The notes below the pieces were generated by a model, which had not been told where the DNA came from, searched no databases, and saw only the letters and a list, made by a program, of their open reading frames with translations. From the NCBI GenBank assembly GCA_029204225.1, contig CM055098.1, positions 5,201,246 to 5,265,245 on the forward strand: a DNA stretch of 64,000 nt, given 5' to 3'. This DNA comes from Diphasiastrum complanatum (taxonomy: Eukaryota; Streptophyta; Lycopodiopsida; Lycopodiales; Lycopodiaceae). The position numbers were made by a program, and so were the translations under genes. Below are positions 25,768 through 38,561 of the stretch, piece after piece (position 1 is the stretch's first letter; each line of letters starts with the position of its first letter).

Positions 25768-28700
25768 AAAAATGGCCAGTTGTAAAAAAATAGCCGGTAT
25801 GACCATCCTAAAATCCCACCATGTACTGAGTCCATTTTTACTAATATATGATCACTCTGTGTATTTTTCACGGAAACCGTGTTCTCGTGGGAGCCCTAGT
25901 CATGAATGCCGAAAAAGTCAACCACAGAAGAAAAACCGAGAAAGAAAAGTTTTGGGTAAAAACGGGACCGGGAAATATGGATTCAGTGTCAAGGAGTCAC
26001 ATAAATCCTAACGACAAAATTTGGGCAATTTACGGGCAACTAACGAAATGTGCAGGCCAAGTGGTTACCCAACAGGCCAAAAATCCAGACAAATGAGCAG
26101 TAGATGCACGACCCTTGAAAAATCGAAGAAAGGCTAAAAACGAAGGTACCCAAAGAAAAAATGAAGGCCGCCTACTAAAAATAGGGGTTGAAAAAGGGCC
26201 TCACCCAAAATTTGGATATTAAATGCCAAACCACCTTGGAGGCTAAAAAATTTGGGAGATACACCCACTAGCCATTGACATTTTGGGCTTCCAGGGTGTA
26301 CAATAGGGGAAACTTGAATGGCCTCCCTAGCCTTTGACAAATATGGCATCTTGGCTAGTTTTGGAAGAGAGCCTTGAATGCACCACTCCCCCACTCTCTT
26401 ATGGAGGCCATTAGGTGTACTATCAAATGGGTTGGGGACAAATGGCAAAGAGGGCTTGAAGGGCATGAAGAATGACAAGATGGCATTTTGAAGGGGGACA
26501 CTTGGGATTTACTATAAAAGGAGGCCACTCTTTGTGTTAAGATATAGTTGGATGATAGTTGGGTGAGTTAGATGATGATGTGATAGTTTGATGTAATGCT
26601 GGTTGAGAGTTTTTTAAAGTTGAAAATTTTTGGAAGATGGGTGCTTGCTTGAGAGATCTTTGTTGATGAGTAGGTTTGATTCCTTGTAAGTTTGGTTTGA
26701 TGGATGGTTAAATGTGGTTTTTGCCTTATAGTATGCTTATGCATTGGTACAAGTATTGTCTTGCATAGTTGCTTGTGGAGTAATGGATGTTTGGGGTTGA
26801 ATGCTTATTAGTGGATTGAGAGTAGACTCACTTGTAGTTGATAACAATGGATAGGTTGGGTGCTTGTGGTTTGGTTTGAGAGTTGTGTTTTTCCCTCCAA
26901 TTAGTTGATTGATTGTTGGAGGCTTGATTGGGTTGATGGAGCTTTTGTTTGCACTCCTTGGGATTGAATCTATGCTTGTTGATGGGAAAAGTGGGTTGTG
27001 CTTGAACATTAGAGTAATGTGTTGAGAGAATTGCTTTTGTTGAGAGTGATTTCATGGTGAGGGTTGGTTGGTTGGTTGTAGTCCATTGTCATACTAGTAG
27101 GCTTATATCTTGAAAGAGTGGGATGGTTTGCTTGAGGGCTTGGTGTGAGTGATGGGTTGCCGATTTTTTTAGCCATTGTATCTTTCTGGCCTATTGTTTT
27201 TACAGAATTTCAGTTCAGGTTTCTCTCAACTAAACCGTTAACATTTGAATTGCACCGTTCATATTCCAAAAACTTTCATTTTCCTTCATTTTCTCTTTTT
27301 ACACCAATTCGATCGGACACGCATAAAGTTGAGAAAACTGCGTCAACATGCCTGGCTCTGATTTTTGCTACAAGGTTCATGACTAGAGTTTCCATGAACC
27401 GGCTACCTAATTGCGCATTGAGGTATGTTCTGATTTTTCAAACTCTATTTGTACCAATAAACACAAAGTAGTATGTTTTTTCATGAACATGTTATGGTGT
27501 GTGATAGTAGGGTTTTTCCACATTTCCAACTAAATCGTTATAAGCGTTTCTGTTGGGAAGCAAGTAAGTTTCATGAAGTTCTGGTTGTAAGTTTTTTAAT
27601 TTAAATCGGAATGCAATGTGAGGTTATTACTATAGTCAGCTACATGTGAATAAGGTTCTTATAAAGCGTTTTTGTGAAGCAAGAAAGGTTTTATAGACCG
27701 CTTACATCTGTTTAGTAACAAGGTCATATAAATTTGAGTTTGGATGCGTTTGCATTTTGTGGTTATGCTCGTTCAACTAAGTAAATAACGGGTTGATTGT
27801 GCACTGTAGTGAATCGTACTAAAATTTTTAGAACCAGAATGGTAGTATGCCGGTGTGTAGTGTTTTAAGAACCATGCACTCCAAAGATTCCATACTTGCT
27901 ATTGTTTTGACGTGATGAAATGTTTGTGATTTTGGCCGGATAGGGTAAGTAGCTATTGAGATTTTCCATTTACTCCATGCGTCATCTAGGGTATCAGTAT
28001 TTATGTCGTAATTGCTCTTTTTAAATGATTTGAACTAGACTGACAATGGAATTGTTTTCCGTTAGGAAAGAGGGGACAACCGGTTCATGAGTTGAATTGT
28101 ACTTATCATGGAATCGCTTCTTCATTTTAAAGTTACAACAATGTTCTGCTAGTAGATCATACATTGCTAGTAGTGGAGCCTGGTGTTCCTTCATAGTAAC
28201 TGTATGGGGTTGTTGGCCGGTCTATAAACTAGTTGACATATGGCATGATTGATAAATTGTGGAAATCGTCAAGGTGGAATCGTTTGTTCTCCATTATGAA
28301 GCGTATTAATTGGACCCGACCTCTGTGAAACACCAAAGCGGGCCGTCCACCATCCGCAGTTGAAATGCACCGCCTTGGTTAAGCGTCACACTAGTCACAC
28401 CCGCCGTTGGTACTATCTAGTGAAATACCTAGACCCGACGGTCAGCGAAAATACCGCCGCTTAGCAAACACAGATATCTGTATAACTTGCACCCCAAGAG
28501 CACGTCATAGACAGTAAATCAGTTTCCAGCCCATGTAAGATCTTTACTAACTGTAAGGCGAATTCAATGGGGAAAGAGACATTAGCAAATTAGCAATCAA
28601 AAGTTTTTACGGAACCATAATTCTAGAAAGCTAGTGAATCATTGCACCAAAAGTATTAGCACCCCTGCCTTGCAATCGTATCTCTGAGAGCCTGGAAAAC

Positions 28701-28896
28701 TCTCATCGGTTGGGGAGCACGGGGCAATAGAGAGGGCCATCAGGGTTGGAAGTGGCAAATCCTCTGCTGCTCACGTAGGCCCAACCGCCATTAGAGGTGG
28801 GACCCCTTGACCTTTTTAGGACGTTTTGGCTGGACCAACGTCCCGTAAAAAATGGCCCTAACTTTGGGGCATCTGCCTGGAGGAACATTGTATTGC

Positions 28897-29232
28897 TTGA
28901 AAAGCCGTAAAATATTTACCGGCCATTTCTAAGATCGCAAAATTTGCTCTAGCCTCATTTAGGGCGGGCTGGGACCCATTTCTAGGTGGACCGGCACTCT
29001 TGCTCGGTCTTACAAAACTTGACCACAAAATATTTTTGACGGTTTTTTCGAAAGTCATTTTTGTACTTTTAAACTATGTCTAGCCACTTTAGGGCGAGCT
29101 GGGACCCAGACCTAAGCCAAATTTGTGCCGATTTTTTTTTGATAACCGGACTTTACATGCCGGTTTTTTCAATTATTGCGAACTTAAACTTCAATATTAG
29201 CCCAATTTTCCATGCAGAAATATCGGCTAACA
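28897..29232 (-). repeat. Right terminal inverted repeat of the nested element
   Basis: 336 bp, the reverse-complement partner of 25431-25767, ending GGCTAACA next to the resumed integrase sequence at 29233. Confidence 0.9.
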
Positions 29233-31393
29233 GTTGCCCAAGAGATGCTGGACTGAAGCTGTCTCCACTGTAGCTTACGTCCAGAACAGATGTTCGACCA
29301 AGGCCCTCTCAGACAAGACATCCCACGAGGTGTGGACAGGCGGCTCTAAGCCTTCTTTGAAGAACCTAAGAGTGTTTGGGTGCATTGCCTACGCGCAGAT
29401 CCCAAAAGACACAAGGAAGAAATTGGACTTCCAAGGTCTCAAGACCATCCTGATCGGATATACTTCGTCTGAAAGTTCTTATAAGCTATATGATCCTGAT
29501 ACCCAGCAAATCTTGTATAGCCGGGATACAGTCTTTATCGAGGATCAGTTCGTCAAACTCAAAGGCAAGGACATTTCTCAAGAAGAACCTCCATCACCTG
29601 CCATTGACACGACAGTCCGAGTTTCTGGCTCAGGCGTGTCTATCGTCGACCCACTTCGAGACAACGAATCAGACAAAGATGTTGTTGCTACCCAATAACA
29701 AATCCCAGGAGCGATTTATCAGTCGAATCTTCCCAGAAGATCAAGCTGAGTGCGCACACAGCCGACAAGATATACTCCTGAGTCTGCCTGTCTCTTGATG
29801 CAGGAACCGACGACAGTCAAAGAGGCACTTCGCCAACCAGACTCTGATCTCTGGAGAGAAGCTATGACCAGAGAGTATTCCTCTCTGATCAAGAACCAGA
29901 CATGGTCATTACTCAAAGCTCATGTTGGCTGCAATGTCATTGATTGCAAATGGATCTTTAAGATCAAATACAATGCCAACGGAGCAATTGATCGAAGGAA
30001 GGCAAGACTGGTAGCATGAGGATTCACCCAGATCCCGAATGTCGACTACAGTGAGACTTTTAGTCCAGTTGTCAAACATTCGTCAATCCGAATGCTCTTG
30101 TCTTATGCTACAGCTGTTGACCTCGAAGTGCACCAACTTGATGTACAAATAGCCTACTTGAATGGAGTTATATAGGTATCTACATGATCCAACTCGAAGG
30201 ATACGTTCTGGAAGGGATGAAGAATCATGTCTGTAAACTCCACAAAGCATTGTACGGCTTGAAACTGTCTGCCAGATCTTGGATTCATAGGATCAACACA
30301 TTCCTCATTGAACAAGGATTCAAACCAAGCACTGCTGATTGCAACGTCTATTCCAAGTCAGTGCAACAATCCTTCATTATCATCACCTTATACATGGATG
30401 ATACATTGCTCTTCAACAACAATACCAATATGGTCAAGGATTTGAAGCAAATGCTATTTTTAGAGTTCGACATGATTGATCTGAACGAAGCTCACTTTTG
30501 TCTGGGAATTCAAATCCACAGAGACAGAGCAAAGTGATTGTTTACATCACTCAACAAATGTATCTTCACAATGTTCTTGACAGATACAATTTGAGGAATT
30601 GTAAATTAGCTCACTCACCAATGGATCCAGGCCTGCATCTGTCGAAGGACCAATGTCCCCAGACCAAGCAGGAGGTGGAGCAAATGAGAGAGTATCCTTA
30701 TCGATCGATACTTGGATATCTTCTGTACGCAATGGTCTGTACAAGACCAGATATCTCTTTTGCTGTAAGCTCACTTAGCCAATATATGGCTAATCCTAGC
30801 ATTACCCATTGGAAGGCTCTAATACGAGTCATGAGATATATTTGAGCTACCATGGACCAGTGCATCTGCTATGGAGATGTCAACAACGACAATCTTCATC
30901 AGCTCAGTGGTTATTCTGATGCAAGCTGGAGAGGAGATGTAGAAAATCGTAAATCCACGTCTGGATTTACATTCTTATTCAACGACGGTCCTATCTCATG
31001 GAACAGTCGTAAGCAAACTTTTGTCGCTTTCTTCTACAGAAGCAAAATACATTGCTGATTCTCAATCTATCAAGGAGGCGTTTTGGTTGAGGAATTTACT
31101 AATAGATGTTAATATGAATCAGTACAACCCTACAATTTTATTTTGTGATAATCAAAGTGCTATTACCTTATCGGCCAACCCTAGATTTCACTCTAGGAGT
31201 AAGCACATTGAAATCAGATATCATTACATCAGGGGCAAGGTTCTCGACAAGGAAGTAAGCTTAACGTACTGCAGAACGCAGGACATGGTTGCAGACATAT
31301 TCATGAAAGCACTTAATGTTAATGTGCACAACAAATTTTTTGCATTGCTTAGTTTGAAGATCAAGGCATTCACGGATCCAGATTAAGGGGGGG

Positions 31394-32415
31394 TGTTGGA
31401 TTTGTATCCTCCCAAATCCCATTTTTAATCTGCCTCCATTCATGCTGCATATTTACTCGCGTTATCGCGCAGTCTGCATATTAACATGCAAATTCTCGTA
31501 GGCGATGAAAAGACGAAAAGAAAAAGCTGACGTCACACCCTCTTCACACTCATCCCATGCAGCTGCGCTAACAGACTGGACAACGATTGCAGCCACCCAT
31601 GATCTCTTACAGACAACACATCCACCCTGTACTTTCTTCATCTGCACACTTGTAACATTATGTATATAGATATTGAACACCATTTTCAGTAGGTATGATT
31701 TTTAGAGGTCAAATGTTGGACGATTGAGTCCCGACGAATAAGGTTAGAAGAAGAGCGTGTATGTAAATGAGCATCAGAAGTTTATCTGCGAGATAGATGA
31801 AGTAGATGCCTTGTGCACTGATTCTTTATTGTTAGTAATAAGGTTTCATTCCTTTACAGATTGAATAAGCTTTGTAGAGCACGCAGTTTCATCTGCTATT
31901 GTCTTGTGCTCTACCGCATTATTGACATGTATACTTGATATACTTAATATGATATAGCTCTTTGTTCTGCATTCAGATCTGTGTTAATATTGCTATGCTT
32001 ACTATTCATTCTGTCTGATCTTTCTAGTTGCTCTTTCTGGTAATAGACGACTAACATTTAGTCTTGTCTTTCGCGACTAATTATCAGTCGAGCACAGTCT
32101 AGCTCTTCGGAAAACATTCGTGACACATAATTTGTCTTGCTATTTGTGACAAATTATTGTTCTGGTGTTTCATTCATTAATGTTTGGCTACGTAATCGAG
32201 AATGACCGTGATTTCCATCACTAATGTTCCGTTCATTCTGATAGGCATAGTCATGCTTACAAAGAGAGTTGTATAGCTCGTTTTGCTACGCACGAACACT
32301 TTCTGTTCGAGTTCGTTTCTCGGTCGTGTTCGTCTTACCTCTCTTTTTTTGAGCTAATTTTTTGTTTCTTACATATGACACCTTTCAACTCCCTCTTTTC
32401 TCCCTCTCTTTAAAA
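31394..32415 (+). repeat. 3' LTR of the copia element
   Basis: Begins TGTTGGA after a G-rich polypurine tract and is collinear with the 5' LTR for about 1022 bp. The terminal bases are diverged, but the boundary is fixed by the TTTAG target copy at 32416-32420. Confidence 0.9.
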
Positions 32416-32420
32416 TTTAG

Positions 32421-35400
32421 GTCTCCTGCCAAATGCCACTTTATGTTGAGTTTGCCAATGCTAGGAACACTAAGTGGAACTCCCTCCATGTGACTTCTGG
32501 TGATTGTAGGATATGATATTTTACTAAATATTTGTGAGAGAATGTCATGGTCTTCTTTCAACACCTAGAAGAGAGACAACATATTGTTGTATCATAATAT
32601 CAACATAAAAAATATCATCAATATAGAAACTATAATAGAGCAACTATACCTGAAAAATTGCCAACCACCAAATATCATTCTCTGATGAAACACTGAAGTT
32701 GAGGCCTTTTCAAAATCAAACAAAAGTGTTGCTTCTCTCTCAAAGAAGGATCCAATAATGGTGTCCAACTCTCTCTCAATCTAGATTTAGCCTCTATCCA
32801 AAGGTGAAGCACAACAAAATTTTGAGCCAACTTCTTCCAAGAACTTGTAAAGCACTCAAAAGGCTCAAATGCACTTGTTTTGCATGAAACTATGTGGCTA
32901 GGCTTCAAATCACACCTAGATCTCACCTAGACAATATTGGCAAGCACAAACATGAGTTTTTTTATGAAACACGCTAGATGTGAGCCTAACATGATGTGTC
33001 CAACCAAGTTGGAAAGTCTATAACTTCATCAAGACACATCCAATTGAAATGAAATGAATTGCACTAGAAACTACACTTCACTCGCTTTCCAACAAGCTAT
33101 CAAGTACTAGATTTGAATCTACCTTGGATAAACACCAACCATTCAAATTTTGGTGATCTCACACGTGTCTGAGCACCTCTGTCCATATAGTACTTCAGTC
33201 GAGATCAAATCATCATGATTTTGACCCCTTTTGATCTCAAAATCCACTTGATAGCAAACTATGTCCCTTGGACAAATGATGGTTGAAACTATACTTGATG
33301 AACAATTCCTCCCCAACCTTGATAGATATAGTGGCACAAACTCTTACATAAGTGCCCTTTACATTCCTAGTGTTCTTCTTTTCCATAAGTGTGTTTCTCA
33401 AAATCACAATTCACCAGTAAACGGTGTCCAATGGAACTATTTATATATGCAGCAATGTTTCCATGCAGTTCTGGACATCCATCAATGTATGTACAATTTA
33501 CCCTTGAGATATTGCATCCTTGCATGCGTTGCTCCTCTAAAGAACAAGCATTTGAATTCAAACCGTATACTTGCATCCTCCATATGGTAGCTTTCAAAAT
33601 TCATCAAAATAGCATACATGATTTCACTGAAAAATATTGGATGTACCCACCATGTTAGCATGTTGAATACCCATTTCAAGTAATCCATTAACATGTATGT
33701 AGACGTTTTTCTATATTTACAATTGATGAAGGGGGAAATCATCATTTTCCATCCACTTGATCTTTGCGTAATTCTAAGAGCCCCATTTCTATGTATTTCT
33801 TGTATTCTTCTCCTGTTTTTGTTGTAGCATAAGCATATTTGGTCTAGTATTGTTCAAGTTTTGAATGAGAGGCTATGGTTTGATGTGAATATTATTTTGA
33901 CCTACTATTTTTTGTCTATTGGCGTCCTCACATATTCCTTTTACCCTTCAACCTCACATATTCCTTTTAACCTTCAAAAACTTTTGCTAAATATAATCTC
34001 TCCATACAAGAGTTTGTTCAAGTTCCGTCACTTTTTGTTGAAAGTTTTGGTGGACCTTTGGGCCCTTTGTTTGGAAAGTTGCACTGCAATAAATTTTGAT
34101 CGTAATGGAGTGATCGAGGAAGATCATTGGCTATGCCTTTTTCAACTATCCAATTGGCATTACGAGTAGCATAAAACATGCTTATTCTAGGTGGCCTCTT
34201 GTGTCCTGACATATTCCTTTTACCCTTCAAAAACTTTTGCTAAATATAATCTCTCCATACAAGAGTTTGTTCAAGTTCTTTCACTTTCTGTTAAATGTTT
34301 TGGTGGACCTTTGGGCCCTATGAAATATGCTTATTCTAGGTGGCCTCTTGTTGATAATAGTCCTTCCAAGGGTTTATTTTTTTACCAATTTTATTTTGAT
34401 TCCTCGACATTGGGTAGCATTCAACATTACTTTTAATGTAGTTGTCAAATCACTCATCAAGCTGGGTTTGTAGATGTCTTGACTCGATAATTTTTTGGAG
34501 ATTCCAAATATACATCAACATAATATAACATAATCCCCTCCAACAACCACTATAGGACTAAAAGTGAATCCTCGACTTTGTACATCTTGCAAATGTAATA
34601 AAAACCATTCACCAAAATAAGAGCCTTTAGCGAAAGTAAATTATACGTTATATTTCATACATTGTGTCTCTAAGGTGCCACATCATCTCGTTTTTATAGT
34701 TTTCATGAAGTGCATTAAAGAATTATAAGTAGCGGAACTTTTGTAGCAAAAATAGTTTATGAAAATATTGAAAACCTTGTGAAGTCAAGATACTTGTAAA
34801 CAAGACTAGAAAGAACTATAACTTAAACTCATCAATCAATTCCGCATAAGCATCAAAGCGCACAACAATGAAAAGGTCAAATCCATGAACTTTTTTGTCT
34901 TTTGGATTCATTCGTTTGATAACAAGTTCAAGTGTTTTATGGTTGCTTGCTTATATCATGTAAATGATATATGTAGAATGACCCTCTTCTTATTCTTCTT
35001 TTCTTTTTCAGCTAATGAATGTATAAAATGGTGTGATATGGCTATCATTTGATGTTTTCATAATAGAATGGTGTGTAAAATGGCTATTGTTTGATGTTTT
35101 GAGATTCTCTACCTTTCAAATATTCACTCCATGTTAATTATATTTTTGCATAGATCTCTTGAAAAAACCAAATTCCAAGAAAATTGGGTTTGTCATCTTC
35201 CAAAGAGATCAATTGACTTTTTTTATCAAATGGTATCAAATTGTGCTCAGCCAATGTTTTTAAGTGTTTTGAAAAACCTAGAAGATTCCAAGGTAAATTG
35301 AGTGGCATGAAGTGAATTACCTCAATTCGCCGGCACATTATGATTAAATCTTGTTATCCTCAAGAAACCTTATAAGCATTTATCTCATGTGAAGTCAAAA

Positions 35401-36250
35401 AAACATTTACTTGAAACTATAACCCTTTTAATACATTTAGTAGAGGACTTCCAAATAACAACCTTTCCAAAAAATTTAATAGAAGTTGCCTTGGATGCCA
35501 TTTGTGGCTTGACTTGGATGCCTTGATCGAGAATTTAGGTCCACTTTTAGCACCTGAAAAGTAGTTGCGTGAAACAAAAGTTTCCACAATTGTGAGAAAA
35601 GAAAATTGAGATAAAATTGGACTCCGGAGATACACCTTTCTAAAAGTCGGCCAACAAATGTAACTCGAAATTTGTACAGTACTTGGATGCTCCAAAAGAG
35701 GCAACAATAGATTATACATTACCTAATGTATTCTTTGTGCTGATTACGCTCAATTTTTGGGCTTTTTAAAAAGCATAAAATGTCACTGAATTTTTTTTTA
35801 AAAATTTCAAAATTTTGAAGCACATTCCAAACACGTGTCAGTCCGCGTCAGACTGCGCATCAGACTGCCACGTGGTAGTTTCTCATTGGTCCAAAAAAAC
35901 TCACTGCTGATTATGCTTTGTAAATGGCATGTGGAAAAGTCAAAACTCCATTACGCAATGGAAGAGCCGGGCACAGGCCATTCTACCTGATAAGGATTTC
36001 CAAAAAATAAAGTTTTTTGAAAAGCCGAACCAACGAATGTAACTCGAAATCTGCACATTACTTGGATGCCCCAAAAGAGGCAACAATAGATTATACATTA
36101 CTTAAATAACCGAAAAGCTTCAATAAAGAATTTGCTGTTAAAAATTTTAGCAAGTTTAATCAAACCATAATACACCAGATTACACGCCATGAGAAAATCT
36201 ACGCATTTTTTACAATGGTTTTGCGCCCAAGTGCAAGAGTTTAGATCATT
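32421..36250. other. Gene-free stretch with local duplications
   Basis: No gene is supported. A block at about 33945-34075 (ACATATTCCTTTTACCCTTC through TTTGGGCCCT) is repeated at about 34206-34320, and ATGCTTATTCTAGGTGGCCT occurs at about 34178 and 34327, indicating a local tandem duplication. A second block of about 105 bases (35618-35725) recurs at 35995-36105. The region between those two holds two CACGTG-type sites and a repeated TCAGACTGC motif. Confidence 0.45.
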
Positions 36251-36851
36251 CCCCTATAAAAATTCACCACAGCGGCCAGCCCATCTAATCTCACGTGTCA
36301 GACAGCAGGGGAAGAAAGAATGAAAAGACACAGAATACTGAATTAATATCTTTGTGGGCTGAATGGGATTAGAACCTGAGGGTATGCAAGAAGTTTTGCT
36401 CTTGCCAAAATCACCTAAAACTGCATGTTCTAGCCAGAATGTCACATTGATATTCAAAATTTTCATAATCACATACAATTGCAAGATGAGACTCTAGCTC
36501 TCAGAATTTTATTCTCCAAGGGCTTTAGGTACATAGCAAAGACTAATCAAGATATCAGATATATCAATGATAAGGGTAAATAATCACCTCGCAAACTCAT
36601 ACTTTCCAGCCGGCCTCAGAGCTGGAATTGCTCTTGCCCAGAATTACAAACAGGGCAAACCTAAAATCAAACCGCTTACAACTATAACAGCAAGATTGCT
36701 CATACTACTCAAAACTCGTATCTTAACAGTGCTATCTATGACACTCTACTCAAAACTCCAGCTTGAAGAAACTCTTCTCATTGACAAACTGTTCAGTAGC
36801 TACTCAAAACTTGTTGAGACATGCAAAATTGTTTAATCTCCTCCAAAAATG

Positions 36852-38561
36852 TCAAGCACAAAGGGCTTGGTTCTCATCATTTTGCTCACTACAGTTAAAC
36901 CAGGGATAGTCAGAGTCGGGCAGTAAATTGATATCATCCAACTCATCAGCATCGGCAAAAATAGATGCTCCTCCCAGATCAAAATCCACATCAGCATCAT
37001 CCTTAAAGTTAGCGAAGTCCAAAAATGCATCAAGATCCATTATAATCTGATCCTCGTCAAGATCTGCTGATACATTTGCATCATCGATTTCAGCCGATGA
37101 AGCTCTGGCCAACGATTCCAACTTATCTTTGTTCTCGATTTCATTGTTCATGCAAGGTGCCTTATCTTCATTGCTATAGAGAAACTCCAGTAATGCTGAG
37201 TCTTCCTCACAAAAAGCTGAAATAGATGTAGATTCCCAAGTGGAAGGTAAACCATCAGGAGAATAAGGAAACTGAGAAGAAAGAGATTTGACCAGTACAG
37301 ACGCAGGAGATTGGCTTCCATTACACAAATCAGAGAAGCAAGCTTCCACATGAATATGAGATGGAGGACAGCTGGGTGCCGGAGCTGTGCATCTGATCAC
37401 AGAGGAACCATAACAAGCTTCCTGAATAGAATCCTCATGAAGAACAGGACTACCAGAAGGAACATCATCCAAATTACTTTCCACTGATGGGCAATTAGTG
37501 GAGGTACATTCAGAGAGGGAAGAACTTTCAGAAGATGCCTGGCTGCATGTCAGAGAACTACCGCGAGCAACCTGTATAATTGAAGAGATTGAATCTTTCT
37601 GATCTTCAGGCCTCAGATTGGAGGATAGATCATCACTTCTATGGGTAAATATATCTTCAACTTCTGCAACAAGAGGCTTTTCCATGTCAATCTCCATAGA
37701 ATCTACAGCCGAACCCTCAGCATCAAACTGGAAATTAGTGGTACAGACAGAGTCATTGTCACCACCGAGCTTCATGCGCGTATTTCGATGGCGTGAGGAG
37801 AAAAGACATGCATGTGATTCTTCCTCCTCATTGTCGACTACTCCAGAGAAGTTTGTGTGAGCAAGAGGACCCCTAATCTTTCTGGCAGCTTCATCATAAG
37901 CCTTGGCGGCTTCTTCTGCGGTATCATAAGTGCCAAGCCAAAGCCTTGCTCCCTTCACTGGATCGCGAATCTCCGCTGCCCATTTACCCCAAGGCCGCTG
38001 CCTCACGCCTCGAAACCTCTGTCCCCTATCTTTCTCAGCTAGTTTTTTCTTTGAAGGAGTACGTTTAATCAAACCATCAACCTTTTGCACAGGCTTACAA
38101 ACATGCCTTGCTAGTGTTTTCTCGCTCTGCTTTTTTCCGCTGCTTGTCTTCTTAGGAAGTTTGGAAGGTACCAATGTATGGTGTTCTAGCTTGCTCTGCA
38201 TCACTTGGGAATCGAATACATTGAAGTAAGAAGGAAGGTCCGAGGTCTCCTCCTCGCTGTCGGAGATTGGCAATGAGTGCATTACCGAAAGATCTATCTC
38301 ATGCACAAGCCTCCGTGGAGTTCCTTTTAGTAGCTGGCTTGCACTGAAGGCTCCTTCTTCGTCACTAGAAGAGTCTGTTGCATCTGGATCGGTGCAGATA
38401 ACTCTCACCTTTCTAGGTCCAGCTTGCATTTTCATCCAACCAAGCTCGTCATCAGAATCCGCCATCTCAAGGAGCTTGGCCACTTTGATTGATTGGTTAA
38501 CTTTTCTCGGCGTTTTCATTACCGTGTTCATTGATCTGGGAAACGTCTGAGGACCAGGCAT
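36852..38561 (-). CDS. CRF: Cytokinin response factor-type AP2/ERF transcription factor
   Basis: A single minus-strand coding exon of 569 residues. ATG at 38561 is the first in-frame start after an upstream stop. It has an N-terminal CRF motif ([20 protein letters not shown], about residues 50-69) and a complete AP2/ERF domain at about 183-240 ([39 protein letters not shown]). Ala and Asp at the diagnostic positions give the ERF class. SPASVL near residue 415 matches the SP[T/V]SVL motif known in CRFs. The C-terminus is acidic with [11 protein letters not shown], a likely activation region. CRFs are known to act in the nucleus downstream of two-component cytokinin signalling and to bind GCC-like boxes. 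At 569 residues it is longer than most characterised CRFs (about 300-430), mostly through Ser/Asp/Glu-rich sequence after the AP2 domain. It appears intact. Confidence 0.93.
   Translation of the reverse strand: MPGPQTFPRSMNTVMKTPRKVNQSIKVAKLLEMADSDDELGWMKMQAGPRKVRVICTDPDATDSSSDEEGAFSASQLLKGTPRRLVHEIDLSVMHSLPISDSEEETSDLPSYFNVFDSQVMQSKLEHHTLVPSKLPKKTSSGKKQSEKTLARHVCKPVQKVDGLIKRTPSKKKLAEKDRGQRFRGVRQRPWGKWAAEIRDPVKGARLWLGTYDTAEEAAKAYDEAARKIRGPLAHTNFSGVVDNEEEESHACLFSSRHRNTRMKLGGDNDSVCTTNFQFDAEGSAVDSMEIDMEKPLVAEVEDIFTHRSDDLSSNLRPEDQKDSISSIIQVARGSSLTCSQASSESSSLSECTSTNCPSVESNLDDVPSGSPVLHEDSIQEACYGSSVIRCTAPAPSCPPSHIHVEACFSDLCNGSQSPASVLVKSLSSQFPYSPDGLPSTWESTSISAFCEEDSALLEFLYSNEDKAPCMNNEIENKDKLESLARASSAEIDDANVSADLDEDQIIMDLDAFLDFANFKDDADVDFDLGGASIFADADELDDINLLPDSDYPWFNCSEQNDENQALCA

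Larger units (their letters stand above)
25431..29232. mobile_element. Unclassified 3.8-kb element with 337-bp terminal inverted repeats
   Basis: The element interrupts the copia integrase region cleanly. The ends are inverted copies, left 25431-25767 and right 28897-29232, about nine-tenths identical by eye, starting TGTTAGCCGATATTTC and ending in its complement. Each arm holds two copies of GGGTCCCAGCCCG about 130 bases apart. Flanks are GTTGT (25426-25430) and GTTGC (29233-29237), so the target duplication is 4 bp, or 5 bp with one later change. The interior (25768-28896) has no recognisable transposase; the longest open stretch, on the minus strand at 26478-26134, matches nothing I know. 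It is therefore non-autonomous. Long TIRs suggest a DNA transposon. TG...CA ends with a 4-5 bp duplication also resemble elements mobilised by a retroviral-type integrase. It is younger than its host element. Confidence 0.8.
22351..32415 (+). mobile_element. Ty1/copia retrotransposon with both LTRs, carrying a nested insertion
   Basis: The 5-bp target duplication TTTAG flanks the element (22346-22350 and 32416-32420). Parts in order are: 5' LTR 22351-23404, primer site 23405-23417 (TGGTATCAGAGCC), gag about 23560-24400 with a CRYC...C knuckle near 24280, protease near 24470, GAG-pre-integrase near 24860 (LLWHYRLGHL-type), integrase to 25430 and again 29233-29700, reverse transcriptase about 29800-30540 (YMDD near 30392), RNase H about 30860-31380, purine tract 31385-31393, and 3' LTR 31394-32415. 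Without the 3.8-kb insertion at 25431-29232 it is about 6.3 kb. The LTRs are roughly 93-95 percent alike by eye, so the insertion is neither very recent nor ancient. It is broken, with around ten or more breaks besides the nested element. Confidence 0.93.

Noticed and set aside
26134-26478. A 114-codon minus-strand open frame inside the long-TIR element
   Set aside because: No family resemblance, no start context and repetitive composition. Kept only as a description of the element interior.
32675-32926. An 83-codon minus-strand open frame
   Set aside because: No recognisable domain, no promoter or splice context. Composition is like surrounding intergenic DNA.
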